Position numbers and translations under genes: made by a program. Positions 7,760 through 10,091 of a DNA stretch of 10,091 nt are shown one piece after another; within the stretch, counting starts at the first letter, position 1; each line of letters opens with the position of its first letter. Location: the NCBI GenBank assembly GCA_900547125.1, contig URFU01000082.1, positions 1 to 10,091 on the forward strand. Reading direction: 5' to 3'. The notes beneath the pieces were generated by a model. It saw only the letters and a list, made by a program, of their open reading frames with translations. It had not been told where the DNA came from and made no database searches. Source of the DNA: an uncultured Collinsella sp. (lineage in GTDB: Bacteria; Actinomycetota; Coriobacteriia; Coriobacteriales; Coriobacteriaceae).

Positions 7760-7805
7760 GGTCAATTTGGACGTATCCGCGCCCACAACTGAGAGGTTTT
7801 ACTTC

Positions 7806-8453
7806 ATGGGTTTCATTAATTTTATCGCTGAGCTGCTTAAGGATCCGCGCACTGCGATCGCCAGCTGGATCGCCGCCGGCCCGCTTATGGCCTACGGCTG
7901 CGTTTTCCTGATCATCTTTATCGAGACGGGTGTGGTGTTCTTCCCGTTCCTTCCCGGTGATTCGCTGCTGTTTGCCTCGGGCTTCTTTGCCCACAACGGC
8001 GGCTTTAACATCGTGGCGCTTCTGGCCACCGCATGGGCCGCAGCCATCCTGGGCGATCAGTGCAACTTTATGATCGGCCACTTCTTTGGCCGCAAGATCA
8101 TCGCCTCGGGCAAGGTAAAGGCCATGACGCCCGAGCGCATCAAAAAGTCCGAGGACTTCTTGGATAAGTGGGGCCACCTGGCCATCTTCCTGGGCCGCTT
8201 CTTTCCGTTTATCCGCACCTTTGTTCCCTTTATCGCCGGCATGGGCGGTATGCACTGGCGCAACTTTGTCATCTTTAACGTGCTGGGCGGCATTACCTGG
8301 TCGACGCTCTTTACGCTGCTGGGCTACTTCTTTGGCGGCATTCCCTTTGTGCAGGAGCACTTTGAGCTGCTGATTATCGGCATTGTCGCCGTGTCGATCA
8401 TACCGACCGTGGTCGGTCTGGTTAAGGCTAAGCTGGGCAAAAAGAACGCGTAG
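7806..8453 (+). CDS. DedA-family (VTT domain) membrane protein
   Basis: A 215-residue polytopic inner-membrane protein. DedA proteins are linked to proton-motive-force homeostasis and to recycling of undecaprenyl phosphate or other lipid carriers across the membrane. Conserved residues are in place: Glu40 in FIETGVVFFPFLPGDSLL, Asp52 in the PGD motif, and Arg131 and Arg137 in GRFFPFIRTFVPFIAGMGGM. The same residues and spacing are essential in E. coli YghB/YqjA (Glu39, Asp51, Arg130, Arg136). Hydrophobic segments lie near 28-62, 66-85, 125-145, 150-178 and 187-206, two of them probable re-entrant loops. The start is ATG 7806, with GAGAGG (7791-7796) nine bases ahead; the frame is open 28 codons further up but those residues are not DedA-like. 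It is a single gene with its own terminator. Which substrate it handles (C55-P, phosphatidylethanolamine or other) cannot be told. Confidence 0.93.
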   Translation: MGFINFIAELLKDPRTAIASWIAAGPLMAYGCVFLIIFIETGVVFFPFLPGDSLLFASGFFAHNGGFNIVALLATAWAAAILGDQCNFMIGHFFGRKIIASGKVKAMTPERIKKSEDFLDKWGHLAIFLGRFFPFIRTFVPFIAGMGGMHWRNFVIFNVLGGITWSTLFTLLGYFFGGIPFVQEHFELLIIGIVAVSIIPTVVGLVKAKLGKKNA

Positions 8454-8481
8454 CTCGAGCCAGCGCGCAAACCGTGCAGTT

Positions 8482-8521
8482 GAGGCCCGTCACCGCTTAC
8501 GGTGGCGGGCCTCTTTAGTTT
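8482..8521 (+). terminator. intrinsic terminator of dedA
   Basis: GAGGCCCGTCACCG (8482-8495) pairs with CGGTGGCGGGCCTC (8500-8513): 14 bp with one G-U pair, loop CTTA, then TTTAGTTT. It lies 28 nt after the dedA stop. Confidence 0.9.
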
Positions 8522-8583
8522 CGGTCAAATGAAAATACTTTAGTTAGTTAAAGAAAAACGTTTTATCCGACGCGCGTGCGGAG

Positions 8584-8589
8584 TACAAT
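8584..8589 (+). promoter_or_regulatory. -10 box of the ilvE promoter
   Basis: TACAAT at 8584-8589 follows an AT-rich stretch (8525-8567). No consensus -35 is present; the corresponding region is TTTTATCC, part of a 13-base word (8556-8568) that also occurs at 1916-1928. Transcription would begin about 8596-8597. That leaves a 146-nt leader before ilvE. Confidence 0.55.
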
Positions 8590-8596
8590 CTCGTGC

Positions 8597-8746
8597 ATGC
8601 GAATCGACGTGCCATCGGCTTTGATGCCGTTCGCGTGTCCCGTCCGGCTCTACGCTCCGGGCGTGCGGCGTTGCGACGCGGTCGGCCTCGGTCCTTGCGT
8701 GCGAGTTCGCGAGTATGCAACTGTGTATGTAAGGAGCGACATATGA
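8597..8746 (+). CDS. possible leaderless 49-codon upstream ORF coupled to ilvE
   Basis: ATG 8597 falls on the predicted transcription start, so it would be a leaderless start, a mode common in Actinobacteria. The frame runs 49 codons and its TGA (8744-8746) overlaps the ilvE ATG (8743) in the sequence ATGA, typical of translational coupling. The peptide has 14 Ile, Leu or Val codons of 49, only slightly above normal, without a run of them, so classic leader-peptide attenuation is not obvious. No terminator hairpin with a T-run is present in the leader. Open frames of this length are common by chance in GC-rich DNA, so I hold this as a candidate only. Confidence 0.22.
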   Translation: MRIDVPSALMPFACPVRLYAPGVRRCDAVGLGPCVRVREYATVYVRSDI

Positions 8747-9795
8747 CTGTCGAGAAGAAGGATATCGATTGGGGTAGCCTTGGCTTTGGCTACATGAAGA
8801 CCGATTACAGCTACGAGGCTCATTGGAAGGATGGCGAGTGGGACGAGGGCGGCCTGACCACCGACCACACCCTGCATGTCTCCGAGTGCGGTGGCATCTT
8901 CCATTACTGCCAGGAGGTCTTTGAGGGCCTGAAGGCCTACACCGCCGAGGACGGCAGCATCGTCTGTTTCCGTCCCGACATGAACGCCGAGCGCATGTAT
9001 AACTCTGCCCAGCGCCTCGTGATGCCCCCGTTCCCCAAGGACATGTTCGTTGAGGCCGTTAAGCTGGGCGTTTCTGCCAACGCCGCCTGGGTTCCGCCCT
9101 TCGGCTCCGGCGCGACTCTGTATGTCCGTCCGTTTATGATCGGCTCCGGTGACGTGATTGGCGTGGCTCCCGCTCCTGAGTACACGTTCCGTATTCTCGT
9201 GACTCCGGTCGGTCCGTACTTTAAGGGTGGCCTCAAGCCCGTCAAGCTGCGCGTTTCCGAGTACGACCGCGCCGCACCGCACGGCACCGGCAATATCAAG
9301 GCCGGCCTGAACTACGCCATGTCCCTTAAGCCCACGATGGAGGCCCATCGTGAGGGCTATGCCGAGAACCTGTATCTCGACTCCGAGTCCCGCACCTATG
9401 TCGAGGAGACCGGTGGTGCGAACGTTCTGTTCGTGAAGGAGGACGGCACGCTTGTCGTCCCGCAGTCGCACACCGACTCCATCCTGCCCTCCATCACCCG
9501 TCGCTCGCTCGTTCAGGTTGCCGAGGATTTGGGCATGACCGTCGACCAGCGTCCCGTCGAGTGGGCCGAGGTCAAGGCCGGCACCTTTGTGGAGTGCGGC
9601 CTGTGCGGCACCGCTGCCGTCATCTCTCCGGTGGGCGAGATCGACAACAAGGTCTACGGTGCCGACGAGACTGTGACCTTCCCGGCTGGCTACACCGAGA
9701 TCGGTCCCGTGATGAAGAAGCTTCGCGAGACCCTGACTGGTATTCAGTCCGGTGCTGTCGAGGATAAGCACAACTGGGTTTACACCGTCGCATAA
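8743..9795 (+). CDS. ilvE: branched-chain amino acid aminotransferase
   Basis: A 350-residue PLP enzyme (fold type IV, class IV aminotransferase) that interconverts valine, leucine and isoleucine with their 2-oxo acids, using glutamate/2-oxoglutarate. It is the last step of branched-chain synthesis and the first of breakdown. Family landmarks: the HYCQEVFEGLKAY segment (54-66), RPFMIGSG (129-136), Lys186 in GTGNIKAGLNYA as the PLP Schiff-base lysine, YLDSESRTYVEETGGANVLFV (211-231, with the conserved EE-x-G-x-N-x-F) and the C-terminal FVECGLCGTAAVISPVG (282-298), which carries the G-T-A phosphate-contact motif. The length matches the long (350-360 residue) bacterial and eukaryotic type. ATG 8743 is supported by AAGGAG (8731-8736) six bases upstream. 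Codons are strongly skewed to GTC, GCC, TCC, CGT and AAG compared with the neighbours, suggesting high expression. It is monocistronic, between two terminators. Confidence 0.95.
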   Translation: MTVEKKDIDWGSLGFGYMKTDYSYEAHWKDGEWDEGGLTTDHTLHVSECGGIFHYCQEVFEGLKAYTAEDGSIVCFRPDMNAERMYNSAQRLVMPPFPKDMFVEAVKLGVSANAAWVPPFGSGATLYVRPFMIGSGDVIGVAPAPEYTFRILVTPVGPYFKGGLKPVKLRVSEYDRAAPHGTGNIKAGLNYAMSLKPTMEAHREGYAENLYLDSESRTYVEETGGANVLFVKEDGTLVVPQSHTDSILPSITRRSLVQVAEDLGMTVDQRPVEWAEVKAGTFVECGLCGTAAVISPVGEIDNKVYGADETVTFPAGYTEIGPVMKKLRETLTGIQSGAVEDKHNWVYTVA

Positions 9796-9852
9796 TTTGC
9801 CTTAGCTGTCCGGCCCGAGGGCAACCTACCTTTCCGGCGCGTCCTCGGACAT

Positions 9853-9895
9853 GAAAGAACCTCCGCTGCGCACTACGTGCGGCGGAGGTTCTTTC
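9853..9895 (+). terminator. intrinsic terminator of ilvE
   Basis: GAAAGAACCTCCGC (9853-9866) pairs perfectly with GCGGAGGTTCTTTC (9882-9895). CGCA (9869-9872) / TGCG (9878-9881) continues the stem above a 2-nt bulge. The T-rich end is the 3' arm itself (TTCTTTC), so it would stop transcription of ilvE and, through its A-rich arm, also read as a terminator on the minus strand. Confidence 0.85.
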
Positions 9896-9902
9896 GTCCT
9901 GT

Positions 9903-10018
9903 GGAATGCGCCGGGAGATAGGCCGGTCCGCCTCGGTCGAGTGCTCTGCATTCCTTGCCAGGAGGTTACTGGGCTGTAGGGGAGATGGTGCGCGGCCTAT
10001 TGGCCGCGCCTTTTATTT
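9903..10018 (+). ncRNA. candidate small structured RNA ending in an intrinsic terminator
   Basis: Between the ilvE terminator and the next one there is no plausible gene, but the DNA folds. GGAATGC (9903-9909) pairs with GCATTCC (9948-9954) around a 38-nt GC-rich interior. CCAG/CTGG (9958-9961 / 9969-9972) makes a small hairpin. GCGCGGCC/GGCCGCGC with a TATT loop and a T-rich tail closes the unit at 9990-10018. A terminator with no gene in front of it implies either a small RNA or a 5' leader under attenuation control. No clear promoter is visible. I could not match it to a known riboswitch or T-box. Confidence 0.3.
9990..10018 (+). terminator. intrinsic terminator without an upstream gene
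   Basis: GCGCGGCC (9990-9997), loop TATT, GGCCGCGC (10002-10009), then CTTTTATTT. This is a well-formed terminator 95 nt beyond the ilvE terminator. It may end a small RNA, act as a backup for ilvE, or protect what lies to the right. Confidence 0.8.
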
Positions 10019-10020
10019 CA

Positions 10021-10078
10021 AGACTTTAGTCTGCTGGCCGCGCAGCGGCCAGCTTTAAACCACCCGCTACGCGGGTGG
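10021..10078. repeat. three tandem perfect hairpins at the right edge
   Basis: AGACT-TT-AGTCT (10021-10032), GCTGGCCGC-GCA-GCGGCCAGC (10033-10053) and CCACCCGC-TAC-GCGGGTGG (10060-10078) follow one another with at most six bases between them, right after the terminator. No T-run follows the last two, so they are not ordinary terminators. Clusters of short-loop hairpins occur at the ends of IS200/IS605-type elements and in palindromic dispersed repeats; the window ends before either can be tested. Confidence 0.55.
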
Positions 10079-10091
10079 AGACAAACGGCTT

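Noticed and set aside
8597..8742. Branched-chain leader-peptide attenuator ahead of ilvE
   Set aside because: There is no run of Ile, Leu or Val codons and no terminator hairpin with a T-run in the leader. Only the weaker idea of a coupled upstream ORF is kept.
9903..10018. T-box or known riboswitch in the region after ilvE
   Set aside because: The segment is too short for a normal T-box. The word TGGTGCGCGG lacks the ACC of the T-box consensus, and I see no TPP, FMN, cobalamin, SAM or guanidine core sequence.
9985..10029. Short ORF of 14 codons (MVRGLLAAPFISRL) over the second terminator
   Set aside because: Its Shine-Dalgarno-like GGGGAG abuts the ATG with no spacing, and the coding frame coincides with the terminator stem, which explains the sequence better.

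Overview
The window is a GC-rich bacterial chromosome segment. Gene content, codon choice, Shine-Dalgarno starts and strong GC-rich hairpin terminators suggest a gut member of the Coriobacteriia, most like Collinsella. This is inference from style and gene types; no rRNA or marker gene is present to prove it. There is no CRISPR array, tRNA, phage module or complete transposase. Most of the window is ordinary housekeeping and accessory chromosome.

Layout, left to right. (1) Positions 1-506 hold the C-terminal end of a Fis-type regulator of the sigma-54-activator (PrpR-like) class, cut by the window edge. (2) 590-1165 encodes a single-pass membrane protein of unknown function with a very basic N-terminal half. 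(3) 1239-1760 (minus) is a small nitroreductase. (4) 2056-2346 is a 96-residue unknown protein with four cysteines, behind a 9-bp inverted repeat and followed by a textbook terminator. (5) 2528-6769 is a three-gene operon: a MarR repressor, then two ABC exporter half-transporters. The genes overlap by 13 nt or are 1 nt apart. The two halves differ in their catalytic motifs in the complementary way expected of a heterodimeric exporter with one degenerate ATP site. Two near-identical 18-bp dyads in the promoter look like the MarR operators. (6) 6878-7582 (minus) is a serine O-acetyltransferase, separated from the operon by a hairpin pair suited to stopping transcription from both sides. (7) 7806-8453 is a DedA-family membrane protein with the family's conserved acidic and arginine residues. 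(8) 8743-9795 is a branched-chain amino acid aminotransferase with its own promoter and a leader of about 150 nt. (9) 9796-10091 has no gene. It holds the ilvE terminator, a candidate structured RNA ending in a second terminator, and three tandem hairpins running to the window edge.

How the genes fit together: the MarR-ABC-ABC operon is the only clear multi-gene system, and is most likely an inducible drug or metabolite exporter. cysE (first step of cysteine synthesis), ilvE (last step of valine, leucine and isoleucine synthesis) and dedA (lipid-carrier or membrane homeostasis) are independent single-gene units with their own promoters or terminators. The places most worth a second look are the MarR operator pair, the charged N-terminal extension of the second ABC subunit, the possible leaderless 49-codon ORF ahead of ilvE, the four-cysteine protein and its dyad, and the structured DNA at the right edge. 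I did not find convincing evidence for a wholly new multi-gene system.
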